From positions 71,899-135,898 of the forward strand of contig NZ_KE386956.1 in NCBI RefSeq assembly GCF_000429825.1: a stretch of 64,000 nucleotides of DNA. The letters run 5' to 3'. Under the pieces are notes generated by a model that saw nothing but the letters and a program-made list of their open reading frames with translations, was not told the DNA's origin and did not search any database. Source of the stretch: Cohnella thermotolerans DSM 17683. GTDB lineage: Bacteria; Bacillota; Bacilli; Paenibacillales; Paenibacillaceae. How positions within the stretch are numbered: position 1 is the first letter of the stretch; each line of letters begins with the position of its first letter. Positions 9,075-17,488 of the stretch are shown piece by piece. The position numbers and the translations under genes are program-made.

Positions 9075-10324
9075 GTAAGTTTGGTAAACCCCATATTGTG
9101 TTCGTGCCCAATTACTTCTATCCCGACGTAGCGTCGGTCGGGCAGCTGTTCACCGAACTGTGCCTGCACCTGCAGCACGACTTTAATATTACGGTCGTTG
9201 CGGCGCAACCCAATTACGCGGGGGAGGAGCTCGGCAGGACAAAGCGGGTGGAGCACGATCGGCTCGAGAACATCCGGATCATTCGAATCAAGCTTCCGAA
9301 AGTGAATAAGCAAAGCAAGCTAAGTAGGCTGCGGTATATCGCAACCTACTTTTTTTATTCCGTTTGGGTTGTCATCAGGCAGAAAAATGTGGATGTCGTC
9401 TATTCGATCTCCCAGCCCCCCATCTTGGGCGGGTTAATCGGAACGATCGGCAAATGGGCGAAGCGTTCAAAGCATATTTACAACATTCAAGATTTCAATC
9501 CCGAGCAAGCACAGGCAGTCGGTTTTATGACGAATAAACTGATCCTGCGCGCAGCCAAGTGGCTGGATATGTTGAATTGCAAATATGCGGATCACATCGT
9601 GACTGTCGGGTCCGACATGCAGGAAACGCTGCTGAAGCGGTTCGTTGCCGAACGCGCGATTACGGATAATTCCGTCATCCACAATTGGACCGACGAGAAG
9701 GATATCGTGCCTCTCCCTCCCACGCATCCAGGCGTTCGGGCTTTCAAGGAGCGTTATGGATTGGAAGGGAAATTCATCGTTATGTATTCGGGAAACGTAG
9801 GGCTGTTCTACGATCTGGAAAACTTGATACACATAACAGAGGAGTTCAAGGGGGAGGCCGGGCTTGCGTTCGTCTTCATCGGAGAAGGGGCCGTTAAAAA
9901 ACAGATGCAGGAATACGTCACGCTTCGAAATATCCCCAATGTGCATTTTCTCCCCTATCAGGCCAAGGAGCAATTGAAGTACTCCCTCAATGCGGCGGAC
10001 GTTCATTTGGTAGTGAACCAGAAGGGGATCAAGGGCATCTCGGTCCCGAGCAAGATTTATGGCGTCATGGCCGCAGGCAAACCTATCTTAGGCGTTCTGG
10101 AGAGAGGAAGCGAGGCGTGTCGCATGATCGAGGAGAGCCGATGCGGAGTGGTCGTAGAGCCGCAGCGGTATGAAGAGATTGCCGAACAGATCGGCCGATT
10201 GTATCGGGAGAGTCCGGCGGAATTGGCCGCCGCGGGCTTACGCGGGCGCGCTTACCTGGAGCAGCATCTGAGGAAGGACATCTCCTTGGATAAATACCGC
10301 CATCTGTTGCAGTCCATATCCTAA
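9071..10324 (+). CDS. Glycosyltransferase family 4 protein (WbuB/WcaI-like)
   Basis: A 417-residue GT4 enzyme. The N-terminus HIVFVPNYFYPDVASVGQLF and the segment TVVAAQPNYAGEELG match the WbuB/WcaI group of fucosyl- and GlcNAc-transferase-like proteins. IVMYSGNVGLFYDLENLI and KGISVPSKIYGVMAAGKPIL form the donor site. It is coupled to the acetyltransferase by a 4 bp overlap and followed 20 bp later by manC. With gmd in the locus it could transfer a 6-deoxyhexose; that is inference from context only. Confidence 0.85.
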   Translation: MSKFGKPHIVFVPNYFYPDVASVGQLFTELCLHLQHDFNITVVAAQPNYAGEELGRTKRVEHDRLENIRIIRIKLPKVNKQSKLSRLRYIATYFFYSVWVVIRQKNVDVVYSISQPPILGGLIGTIGKWAKRSKHIYNIQDFNPEQAQAVGFMTNKLILRAAKWLDMLNCKYADHIVTVGSDMQETLLKRFVAERAITDNSVIHNWTDEKDIVPLPPTHPGVRAFKERYGLEGKFIVMYSGNVGLFYDLENLIHITEEFKGEAGLAFVFIGEGAVKKQMQEYVTLRNIPNVHFLPYQAKEQLKYSLNAADVHLVVNQKGIKGISVPSKIYGVMAAGKPILGVLERGSEACRMIEESRCGVVVEPQRYEEIAEQIGRLYRESPAELAAAGLRGRAYLEQHLRKDISLDKYRHLLQSIS

Positions 10325-10344
10325 CAATCGAAGGAGGAACGGGG

Positions 10345-11712
10345 ATGAAGCTGGTTCTGTTGTCCGGCGGATCGGGCAAACGCCTGTGGCCGTTATCGAA
10401 CGACGCAAGATCGAAGCAGTTTCTGAAGGTGTTGGAGGGAGAGAATCGGGAGCGCATCTCGATGGTCCAGAGAGTATGGGGACAAATTGAAGCGAACGGT
10501 CTCGGCGAATCCAGCTTTATTGCGACAAGCCGTGCGCAAATCGAGATGATGCGGAGCCAGATCGGGACCGACGTTCCGCTTATTATCGAACCGCAGCGCA
10601 GGGATACGTTCCCGGCGATCGCCCTCGTTTGCGCTTATCTGAACTCCGTTCAAGCCGTTCATCCGGAAGAGGTTGTAGCGATATTGCCCGTCGATCCGTA
10701 TGTGGAAAATCACTTCTTTGACGCGATCAAGGAGCTGGAGGACGTTCTGAACCGCTCCGGGGCGGATCTGGCGCTGATCGGGGTGCAGCCGACGTACCCG
10801 TCCTCCAAATACGGCTACATTATTCCGTCGGATGAAAAAACTTGGCATACGGATTACAAGCGTGTCAGCCACTTCCACGAGAAGCCGTCGGAGAAGAAGG
10901 CCGAAGAGCTGATTCGAAGGCAAGCTTTGTGGAATTGCGGCGTGTTCGCGTTTAAACTCGGCTACTTGCTGTCCCTGCTGGAGAGCCGGGGATACCCGAC
11001 TCGGTACGAGGAACTCGTTGAACGTTACCAGGAGCTGCCGCAAATCAGCTTCGATTACGAGGTGGTCGAGAAGGCAGCCAACATTAGCGTGCTCCCTTAT
11101 GAGGGCTATTGGAAGGACCTGGGCACTTGGAACACGCTGACGGAGGAGATGGCCAACAATCAGATCGGCAAAGGCATCATCAGCGACGATTGCATCAACA
11201 CGCATCTGATTAATGAGCTGGAAATTCCGGTATCCATTCTCGGATTGTCCAACGTCGTCGTTGCCGCAAGCCCGGACGGCATTCTGGTTACCGAGAAGAG
11301 CGCCAGTCCTCGGATCAAAGATTTTATCAACTACGATCAAGGCCCTATGTACGAGGAACGGCAGTGGGGCTGGACGCGCATCCTCGACGATCAGACGTAC
11401 GAGGACGGACGCTGCGTCGTGACCAAGCGCGTAGGCGTAGAAGCGGGCAAGAGCTTCAGCTATCAGATGCATTCGAACCGCGAAGAGGTATGGACCATCG
11501 TTAAAGGTCATGGCGAATTCGTTCACAACGGCAATTACATGAAAGTGCAGCCGGGCAATGTGCTTCATATTCCGGCGAAGACGCTTCATACGATCCGGGC
11601 GTTGACGGAGATGGAAGTCATTATCGTGCAGAGCGGCCTGAAAGCCGAGAAAAATCAGATTGTCGAGCTATACAGCACGTGGGACGAAGTATCCCGGCAT
11701 TGTGTAAAGTAA
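10345..11712 (+). CDS. manC: Mannose-1-phosphate guanylyltransferase / mannose-6-phosphate isomerase
   Basis: A bifunctional type II enzyme of 455 residues that makes GDP-mannose. The N-terminal nucleotidyltransferase domain begins KLVLLSGGSGKRLWPLSN with the G-x-G-x-R-L pyrophosphorylase signature. The C-terminal cupin shows FSYQMHSNREEVWTIVKGHG and the metal-binding region of type II phosphomannose isomerases. It supplies the gmd substrate and possibly a mannosyl donor. The ATG follows GGAGGAACGGGG. The first 34 bp upstream of its stop are shared with a possible upstream extension of the following gene, but the preferred start of that gene lies beyond the stop. Confidence 0.93.
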   Translation: MKLVLLSGGSGKRLWPLSNDARSKQFLKVLEGENRERISMVQRVWGQIEANGLGESSFIATSRAQIEMMRSQIGTDVPLIIEPQRRDTFPAIALVCAYLNSVQAVHPEEVVAILPVDPYVENHFFDAIKELEDVLNRSGADLALIGVQPTYPSSKYGYIIPSDEKTWHTDYKRVSHFHEKPSEKKAEELIRRQALWNCGVFAFKLGYLLSLLESRGYPTRYEELVERYQELPQISFDYEVVEKAANISVLPYEGYWKDLGTWNTLTEEMANNQIGKGIISDDCINTHLINELEIPVSILGLSNVVVAASPDGILVTEKSASPRIKDFINYDQGPMYEERQWGWTRILDDQTYEDGRCVVTKRVGVEAGKSFSYQMHSNREEVWTIVKGHGEFVHNGNYMKVQPGNVLHIPAKTLHTIRALTEMEVIIVQSGLKAEKNQIVELYSTWDEVSRHCVK

Positions 11713-11723
11713 CAGGCTTCCCG

Positions 11724-12818
11724 ATGCGAACCGTCTGTTATTACATTTCCGATTACGGTTACGGGCACGCGACCCGAAGCATCGCCGTCATTCGGCATCT
11801 GTTGCGATCGGCGGGGGACGAGCAGAAGCTGATCGTATGCGCCGGGAAGACGCTCCCCTTCGTGCGCGATTCTCTGGGACCGGATTGGCGTATCCGGTAT
11901 CGGAGGGTCGCATCCGATCTGGGCTATATTCTACGCAGCGATACGTTGGAGCCGGACTTCGAACGATTTCGTGCAGCCTACGAGCGGGAACTGGTCGAGC
12001 TCCCGGAGCGAGTCGAACTGGAAAGCGCCTTTCTGCGAGCCCACAATGTCGGTCTGGTCGTCTCCGATATTTCGCCGGTTCCGTTCGCTGCGGCGCAGCG
12101 TTGCGGCATACCATCCGTCGGAGTCTCGAATTTTACTTGGTATACCGCATACAATCCGTGGCTCGATTGGAACCGGCTCGAACCGCTTCACGAAGCTTAT
12201 GCACAGATGGACTACTTCATCCGGCTTGCCGGCGCAAGCGAGCCCGATTGGGGGCGCCTCGGCCGATTGGATGCGGGGTTTATTTGCCGGCCGCCCAGCT
12301 TGGCGGAATCGGCAAAGCTGCGGAAGACGCTCTGTCCGGACGGGAAGAGACGGATCGTCTTTTTTGCGCTTGGCATGAGCGTCGAGGCGGAAGATTTGGC
12401 GCAGATGCGGCTGTGGCACAGCGACGAATGCCTGTTTTTCGTATCCGGCAACATGCAAGTCGACTTTTCCAATGTGATCCCGATCCCTTCAAGCATTACC
12501 GAGACACAGAACGTGGCGGCGGCTTCGGATCTTGTCGTTACGAAACCGGGATGGGGGACGGTAAGCGAGGCGGTCTGTCTCGGCAAGCCGCTGCTTCTGA
12601 TCAAGCGGCGTTTCTTCGAGGAGGACCGGAACACGATCGGCCGGCTTGACGAGATCGGACATCCTTATCGTCTGATGGAATGGGACCGTCTCCGGCAGTT
12701 TGTTCTGACTCGTCCAATGTTCTCTTCCTCCCGGATCGGGACAGAGAGCGTTCGGGTGGAAGCGTTGAACGAGCGGTTGGATCGAATATGCAGTTTTCTT
12801 AAGGAGATTATGCTCTAA
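11724..12818 (+). CDS. Glycosyltransferase, MurG/GT28-like
   Basis: A 364-residue GT-B protein. The N-terminus VCYYISDYGYGHATRSIAVI is the GHxxR nucleotide-sugar glycosyltransferase loop also seen in MurG-like proteins and in the non-kinase half of plant arabinokinases. The C-terminal half has VVTKPGWGTVSEAVCLGKPL, a good glycosyltransferase family 28 C-terminal motif, then EDRNTIGRLDEIG. A longer in-frame GTG start at 11679 would overlap manC by 34 bp; the ATG at 11724 places the conserved strand at the N-terminus and is preferred. Role in the polysaccharide is inferred from position between manC and the UDP-glucose dehydrogenase gene. Confidence 0.7.
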   Translation: MRTVCYYISDYGYGHATRSIAVIRHLLRSAGDEQKLIVCAGKTLPFVRDSLGPDWRIRYRRVASDLGYILRSDTLEPDFERFRAAYERELVELPERVELESAFLRAHNVGLVVSDISPVPFAAAQRCGIPSVGVSNFTWYTAYNPWLDWNRLEPLHEAYAQMDYFIRLAGASEPDWGRLGRLDAGFICRPPSLAESAKLRKTLCPDGKRRIVFFALGMSVEAEDLAQMRLWHSDECLFFVSGNMQVDFSNVIPIPSSITETQNVAAASDLVVTKPGWGTVSEAVCLGKPLLLIKRRFFEEDRNTIGRLDEIGHPYRLMEWDRLRQFVLTRPMFSSSRIGTESVRVEALNERLDRICSFLKEIML

Positions 12819-12836
12819 CTCGGGAGGGAGAAAGTC

Positions 12837-14183
12837 ATGAAGCTGGCAGTCATGGGAACCGGCTATGTCGGGCTCGTATCCGGCGTATGCTTCTCGGAGC
12901 TGGGAAATGACGTGAGCTGTGTCGACAAAATGGAGGATAAGGTCTTGCGGCTCCAGCGCGGGGAGGTGCCGATTTACGAGCCGGGCTTGCAGGAGTTGAT
13001 GCAGCGCAATGCGGAAGCGGGCCGGCTTCGGTTCACGACGGATGCGGCCTCTGCCGTCAGGGAAGCGGAAGTGATCGTTCTTGCTGTCGGCACGCCGTCG
13101 CTGCCTAATGGAGAAGCGGATTTAACGTACATCATGGAAGCGTCAAGGGAAGTGGCGCTCGCCATGGAAGGCGCGCCCAAAATTATCATGACCAAAAGCA
13201 CGGTGCCGGTCGGCACGAACGAAGCGATCGAGCGGCTGATCGGAAGCCTGACTTCGCATCCGTTCGCGATTGCTTCCGTGCCGGAATTTCTCCGGGAAGG
13301 GACTGCGGTTCGGGATACGATGAACCCCGACCGGATCGTGATCGGAACCGAGAGCGATTGGGCTCGGGAACGGCTGCAGGAGCTTCATCGCCCTCTGACG
13401 GACAACATGCTGCTGACGGACGTGAGGAGCGCAGAGATGATCAAATACGCTTCCAACGCGTTTCTGGCGACCAAAATCTCCTTCATCAATGAGATCGCCA
13501 ATATTTGCGAGAAGGTGGGAGCGGACGTTACCCAGGTGGCCGAAGGAATGGGTTACGACAAGCGGATCGGCCCGTCGTTCCTCCGGGCCGGCATCGGCTA
13601 CGGCGGCTCTTGCTTTCCGAAGGATACCCAGGCGCTGATCCAGATCGCGGGACATGTCGATTACAACTTCAAACTGTTGAAGGCTGTCGTCGAAGTCAAT
13701 CAGGAACAGCGATTCAATATCGTTCGCAAGCTGGAAGAGATGCTGGGCGACGTCAAAGGCCGAACGATCGGCATTTGGGGATTGGCTTTCAAGCCCGAGA
13801 CAGACGATGTGCGGGACGCTCCCGCCTTTGAGATTATCGACACTTTAATCAAGAGAGAGGCTTGCATCCAGGCCTACGATCCGATCGCTGCAGACAATTT
13901 CAGACGCAAATTGGATCATCCGGCCGTCCGCTATTGCGGAAGTGCCAGAGAAGCGGCGCTCGGAGCCGACGTCCTGTGCGTGCTGACGGAATGGCCCGAA
14001 TTTCTGCACATCCCTTTGGCCGACATCCAATCCTGGCTGAAGCAGCCCAACGTCATTGACGGCCGCAATATTTTCAACGAGGAGGAAGTGGCGAATACCG
14101 AGCTTGTGTACTATTCGGTAGGCCGGCCCAATATGAATAAAGGGATCAAAGAGCCTGTCGCGTATCTTCTTGGAGCCCGTTAA
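12837..14183 (+). CDS. ugd: UDP-glucose 6-dehydrogenase
   Basis: Oxidises UDP-glucose to UDP-glucuronate with two NAD. The N-terminal dinucleotide site is MGTGYVGLVSG (G7-x-G9-x2-G12). The catalytic cysteine is C259 in GYGGSCFPKD, and K203 (MIKYASN) and N207 lie in the helix that lines the active site. The C-terminal domain carries GLAFKPETDDVRDAPA. At 448 residues it is full length. The ATG is preceded by GGGAGGGAGAAAGTC. In this locus it would supply glucuronic acid to the exopolysaccharide; a teichuronic-acid role (TuaD-like) is the alternative. Confidence 0.95.
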   Translation: MKLAVMGTGYVGLVSGVCFSELGNDVSCVDKMEDKVLRLQRGEVPIYEPGLQELMQRNAEAGRLRFTTDAASAVREAEVIVLAVGTPSLPNGEADLTYIMEASREVALAMEGAPKIIMTKSTVPVGTNEAIERLIGSLTSHPFAIASVPEFLREGTAVRDTMNPDRIVIGTESDWARERLQELHRPLTDNMLLTDVRSAEMIKYASNAFLATKISFINEIANICEKVGADVTQVAEGMGYDKRIGPSFLRAGIGYGGSCFPKDTQALIQIAGHVDYNFKLLKAVVEVNQEQRFNIVRKLEEMLGDVKGRTIGIWGLAFKPETDDVRDAPAFEIIDTLIKREACIQAYDPIAADNFRRKLDHPAVRYCGSAREAALGADVLCVLTEWPEFLHIPLADIQSWLKQPNVIDGRNIFNEEEVANTELVYYSVGRPNMNKGIKEPVAYLLGAR

Positions 14184-14204
14184 GGGAAGAAAGACAGCCG
14201 CCCT

Positions 14205-14735
14205 ATGAGATATAAATCCTTGTTCCTGCCGGCCGCATTCCTCATCTGGGTCGCCGCCATCTTCACCTTCTCGTCGGAGTCTTATCACACTCAGACGATC
14301 GTCCCCTTCCTCCGGAAACATTGGACGGCCGGCCAGCTCTCCGTCGTGCTTCCGGACGTCCGCTTTACATACAACGGCCACCGCTATTCCGCTCGTCAAG
14401 ACCCTTATTCGTTCATAGAGTTTCTATTTCGCAAAGGCGCGCATCTGTTTATGTATGCCGGCGCGGGAGCTCTTATCCTGCTTTTGCTGGGCAGCGCGGC
14501 CGCTTCCTTATGGAAGCGGGTTCCGTTAACGCTTGCCTTGACGGCGGCTATCGCATCGGCGGACGAATGGAACCAGACCCGGGCCATAGGACGAACGTCG
14601 ACCGTTTACGACGTATGGCTGGATACGACGGGGGCGATGATCGGCGTGATCGCAATCCTGATTTATTGTCGATCCTCGCCTTCCAGGCGGGGACGCAACG
14701 GGTCGCAAGAGCTAGAGAAAGGCCTAAAAAAATAG
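14205..14735 (+). CDS. VanZ family membrane protein
   Basis: A 176-residue protein with about four hydrophobic segments. VanZ-type features are FSSESYHTQ near the first outer loop, FRKGAHLFMYAGAGALILLL in the middle and DEWNQTRAIGRTSTVYDVWLDTTGA near the C-terminus. VanZ-family proteins are often found beside cell-surface polysaccharide genes and have no settled biochemical function; the founding member gives teicoplanin resistance. It ends the polysaccharide block; a promoter begins at its stop codon and drives the lasso operon. Confidence 0.8.
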   Translation: MRYKSLFLPAAFLIWVAAIFTFSSESYHTQTIVPFLRKHWTAGQLSVVLPDVRFTYNGHRYSARQDPYSFIEFLFRKGAHLFMYAGAGALILLLLGSAAASLWKRVPLTLALTAAIASADEWNQTRAIGRTSTVYDVWLDTTGAMIGVIAILIYCRSSPSRRGRNGSQELEKGLKK

Positions 14736-14763
14736 TTACAAAACGTAATTTGTATGCTATTAT
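14736..14763 (+). promoter_or_regulatory. Promoter of the lasso peptide operon
   Basis: A -35 box TTACAA (14736-14741), 16 bp spacer and -10 box TATTAT (14758-14763), the latter preceded by TG at the extended -10 position (14755-14756). It lies just after the VanZ stop codon and about 50 bp before the first lasso gene. The window here is unusually AT-rich against GC-rich neighbours. Confidence 0.65.
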
Positions 14764-14779
14764 AGATACAAAATGTATC
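14737..14779. promoter_or_regulatory. Two palindromic operator candidates over the lasso promoter
   Basis: The first is TACAAA-N6-TTTGTA (14737-14742 and 14749-14754), a perfect inverted repeat across the -35 and spacer. The second is GATACA-N3-TGTATC (14765-14770 and 14774-14779), perfect, around the predicted transcription start. They share the core TACA/TGTA, so one dimeric repressor may bind both. No regulator gene is adjacent. MarR-type and GntR-type sites look similar; the family is not assignable. Confidence 0.5.
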
Positions 14780-14814
14780 ATCAATGAAGGCAAGCTCCGT
14801 ATTGGAGGAGACCG

Positions 14815-16752
14815 ATGAGCGTTATTGCGGGGATCTATCGCAGCGAAGAAGCGCCGTTCGAGTCGGAAGAGCGCGACCCGCTCTTGCAGGCGATGGAGCG
14901 TTATCCGGGAAGCGGCACAGGGGAATGGGAAGCGAATGCCGTCTGGCTGGCTTGCCGTCATCAATGGATTGCGCCGGAATCCCCCGGCGAGCAGTTGCCG
15001 CGCTACGATGCGTCGCGGAGATTGGCCATAACGGCAGATGCCATTCTGGACAACCGGGAGGAGCTGTTCGAGAGGCTGGGCATTTCTCGGGACAGGCGAA
15101 GGACATTGTCCGACAGCGAGTTGATTTTGCTCGCCTACGAACGCTGGGGGGCGGAAGCGCCCTCGCATTTGAACGGCGACTTTGCCTTTGTGATCTGGGA
15201 CGCCGGGAGACGGCGGCTGTTCGGAGCCCGGGACCCGCTGGGCAATCGAACGCTATATTTCACCGCAAGCGGCGGACGCTTCGCTTTCTGCACCGCCATT
15301 CGTCCTCTATTGGCGCTTCCGGGCGTCTCGCCCAAACTGGATGAAGATTGGCTGTCGGAATATATGGCCATTCCGTCGATGCTTGATGCCGCGAGCGCAT
15401 GCTTAACCGTCTACGGAGCGATTCGCCAGCTCCCGCCGGCCCATCGGTTAACCCTTGCACTGCCTGGGCAGGCCGAATTGTCTTCTTACGGGTCGTTGGC
15501 GCCGACGGAAAGGCTGCGATTTCGGACGGATGCCGAATGCGTTGAGGCGTTCCGTGACGTGTTCCGCCGAGCGGTTCGGGCGAAAATCCGCACAGGCCGC
15601 GAGGTCGGCGCTTCGCTGAGCGGCGGCCTGGATTCGGGCGCGGTTGTCAGCTATGCCGCCAAAGCGCTGGAGGAAGAAGGCAAGATTCTCCATACATACA
15701 GTTGCGTACCTCCGAACGATTTTGTCGACTGGACCTCCTCGGGGTGCGTGGCGAACGAACGGCCGTTCATTGAAGCGACCGTTCGCCACATCGGCCATTT
15801 GGATGCTCACATTCTCGATTTGCCGGACTGCAATCCGTTCACGGAGATCGACGAGCTGCTGGATATTCGGGAGATGCCGTACAAGGCGTTCGAGAACGCC
15901 TTCTGGATCAAAGCTCTGTACGCTCAAGCCGAGCGGCAGGGGGTCGGCGTCCTGCTGACCGGTGCGCAAGGCAATCATACGATTTCCTGGGGACCGGCCA
16001 TCGATTACTATGCCCGGCTTCTGAAGCGGCTCCGCTGGCTCAAGCTGTATCGCGAGCTTCGGCTTTACAGCCGAAGGATGCGTGTCGGCCGCTCCCGGCT
16101 GCTTCCCGTGCTCGGGAAGGAAGCGGCAGCTTCGCTGGTTCCCCTCTCGTTTCCCCCGTCCGAACCGGCCTTCCCGTCCATGATTCATCCCGATTTTGCA
16201 GCCAGAACGAAGGTGTACGACCGGATCAAGCATGAGGATGTCGGGCTGGAGCAGGGCAGAGAAAATCCTTGGCGGTTGAGGGAGCGGCATTTCGATAGCG
16301 CTTCGATCGGCAATCTGATCGGGACGAGCGGTGCGAAGTTCTCCATAAATTTCGGACTTTGGGAACGCGATCCGACGGCCGACCACCGGGTCATCCGATT
16401 CTGTCTCGCCCTTCCGACGGAGCAGTACGTTCGCGAAGGGATGGATCGGGCGTTGGTGCGGCGCGCTACCGAAGGAGTGTTGCCGGATCATGTCCGGCTG
16501 AACCAGCGGCTGCGGGGCGTTCAAGGAGTGGATTGGGTGCATCGGATGCGCGGGCATTGGCCTGCCTTCCTCCTTGAGCTTCGGCTCATGTGCAAGGACT
16601 CGCTGGTTGCGGGCATTCTCAACGTCCCGCAAGCGGCCGCTTCGCTCGCCCGGATCGGAGACAGCCCTCGTCCGGAGCTTGCGATGGACGACGACGCGCG
16701 ATTTCTGATGCGTTGCCTGATCGTATACCGGTTTTTAAAGCGAGTGTCCTGA
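14815..16752 (+). CDS. Lasso peptide cyclase (asparagine synthetase B homologue, C protein)
   Basis: A 645-residue asparagine-synthetase-like protein that activates the ring acid side chain as an AMP ester and forms the macrolactam of the lasso peptide. The glutamine-hydrolase-like N-domain begins MSVIAGIYRS, so the nucleophilic Cys2 of true amidotransferases is absent, as in lasso cyclases. The ATP-binding motif SGGLDS is at 269-274. The rest follows the asparagine synthase fold (NHTISWGP near 385 and FSINFGLWERDPTADH near 510). It is the first gene of the operon, upstream of the precursor gene; in many clusters it lies downstream. The ATG is preceded by GGAGGAG. Confidence 0.88.
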   Translation: MSVIAGIYRSEEAPFESEERDPLLQAMERYPGSGTGEWEANAVWLACRHQWIAPESPGEQLPRYDASRRLAITADAILDNREELFERLGISRDRRRTLSDSELILLAYERWGAEAPSHLNGDFAFVIWDAGRRRLFGARDPLGNRTLYFTASGGRFAFCTAIRPLLALPGVSPKLDEDWLSEYMAIPSMLDAASACLTVYGAIRQLPPAHRLTLALPGQAELSSYGSLAPTERLRFRTDAECVEAFRDVFRRAVRAKIRTGREVGASLSGGLDSGAVVSYAAKALEEEGKILHTYSCVPPNDFVDWTSSGCVANERPFIEATVRHIGHLDAHILDLPDCNPFTEIDELLDIREMPYKAFENAFWIKALYAQAERQGVGVLLTGAQGNHTISWGPAIDYYARLLKRLRWLKLYRELRLYSRRMRVGRSRLLPVLGKEAAASLVPLSFPPSEPAFPSMIHPDFAARTKVYDRIKHEDVGLEQGRENPWRLRERHFDSASIGNLIGTSGAKFSINFGLWERDPTADHRVIRFCLALPTEQYVREGMDRALVRRATEGVLPDHVRLNQRLRGVQGVDWVHRMRGHWPAFLLELRLMCKDSLVAGILNVPQAAASLARIGDSPRPELAMDDDARFLMRCLIVYRFLKRVS

Positions 16753-16881
16753 ACCGGAAACTTCGGGAAAGACGCCCTAAGTCAATATGATTGTTGAAAA
16801 TCTTTTGTGGAAAAGACAACACGAAATCAAGGGGTGCAAGAAGTCGGTTTTCACACTCCCTCTTCATTCGGTCCAGATTGT

Positions 16882-17151
16882 ACCGATTTCCATTTGATCC
16901 CGTCAAGGATACAGGTTTTCGGCCCTCGCCGACGCTCGTCCTTGAAGGGATGAAACGGAAATCGGTGCCTGGTCATAAGGATGAAGAGACGTTCAGGTCA
17001 AGCTGCATTTCGCAGCTTAGCCTGAAGGAAGATTGCCGGGTCATAGCAAGTACGCTTTCGCCACATGGCAACCCTTGGTCTTTCCAAGCAATGATGGTTC
17101 ATCTCGCTAGGAGGTGAGGAATCTCCCCGAAAAACATGACTTCCCCTTATG
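16882..17151 (+). other. Strongly structured intergenic RNA region before the lasso precursor gene
   Basis: The 458 bp between cyclase and precursor genes hold no convincing ORF but many inverted repeats. ACCGATTTCC (16882-16891) pairs with GGAAATCGGT (16957-16966). Nested inside, ATCCC-g-TCAAGGA (16897-16909) pairs with TCCTTGA-a-GGGAT (16939-16951). A second hairpin pairs TTCAGG-tc-AAGCTGC with GCAGCTT-ag-CCTGAA (16992-17026). CATAAGG (16974-16980) can pair with CCTTATG (17145-17151), closing the second half into a domain. I recognise no known riboswitch. It may be a leader, an RNA-processing site or an independent small RNA. Confidence 0.5.
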
Positions 17152-17210
17152 GTAGCCGAGGCTTTATGCCTTGTCTATAAACCATATTAATCTACGAGGA
17201 GGTGAACACG

Positions 17211-17375
17211 ATGAAAAAAGCATGGAGAGCTCCCGAACTGGAAACGCTCGACATCAGCATGACGATGGCCGGAACCGGTACGAAATACGTGGACTGGTCT
17301 TATGTCGGCGGCAAGCACTTGGAGACGAACGACGATCCGAAGTGGAGCGATTACCCGGCTCCGCCTGAGTCTTAA
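17211..17375 (+). CDS. Lasso peptide precursor, paeninodin type (A protein)
   Basis: A 54-residue precursor. Residues 1-19 are the leader; W5-x2-P8-E-L fits the YxxP-type motif bound by the RRE protein, and T18 is the conserved threonine at position -2 from the cut. The core is residues 20-54, starting AGTGTKYVD, so an Ala1 to Asp9 nine-residue macrolactam is predicted, exactly the ring plan of paeninodin (AGPGTSTPD). The tail holds a GGKHLE segment and ends PAPPES. The C-terminal serine is the expected target of the kinase gene that follows. A 35-residue core is long for the class. The ribosome site is AGGAGGTG at ideal spacing. Confidence 0.88.
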   Translation: MKKAWRAPELETLDISMTMAGTGTKYVDWSYVGGKHLETNDDPKWSDYPAPPES

Positions 17376-17397
17376 TTTACTTACGGTTAATGATGTT

Positions 17398-17444
17398 CTG
17401 CCGCTTCGGCCGGCGCCCTTATCCGAAGCGGCAGATAAGGGCGC
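17398..17444 (+). repeat. Interleaved double inverted repeat (bistable hairpin) between precursor and kinase genes
   Basis: Four adjacent segments read A-B-A'-B'. A is CTGCCGCTTCGG (17398-17409), B is GCGCCCTTAT (17413-17422), A' is CCGAAGCGGCAG (17423-17434) and B' is ATAAGGGCGC (17435-17444). A pairs perfectly with A' (12 bp) and B perfectly with B' (10 bp). With no spare nucleotides between segments the two hairpins should exclude each other. No T-tract follows, so it is not an ordinary terminator. Position just after the precursor stop suggests control of precursor-to-enzyme ratio. Confidence 0.7.
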
Positions 17445-17488
17445 TCCGGTAAGCGTTCGGAATCCTTTAGGAATGTGAAGGTGAAGAG

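Noticed and set aside
10393-11589. 398-codon minus-strand frame inside manC
   Set aside because: Antisense shadow of a well-supported gene.
11679-11723. Earlier GTG start for the GT28-like glycosyltransferase gene
   Set aside because: Would add 15 residues overlapping manC with no conserved sequence; the ATG at 11724 starts right at the conserved first strand.
15448-16632. 394-codon minus-strand frame inside the lasso cyclase gene
   Set aside because: Antisense shadow; the sense strand carries the SGGLDS motif and the operon context.
16791-17117. 108-codon plus-strand frame between the lasso cyclase and precursor genes
   Set aside because: Overlaps the inverted repeats, has no ribosome site and no protein-like pattern.
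17398-17444. H-type pseudoknot from the interleaved repeats
   Set aside because: Loops of 3, 0 and 0 nucleotides cannot span stems of 10 and 12 bp, so the two hairpins should exclude each other rather than coexist.
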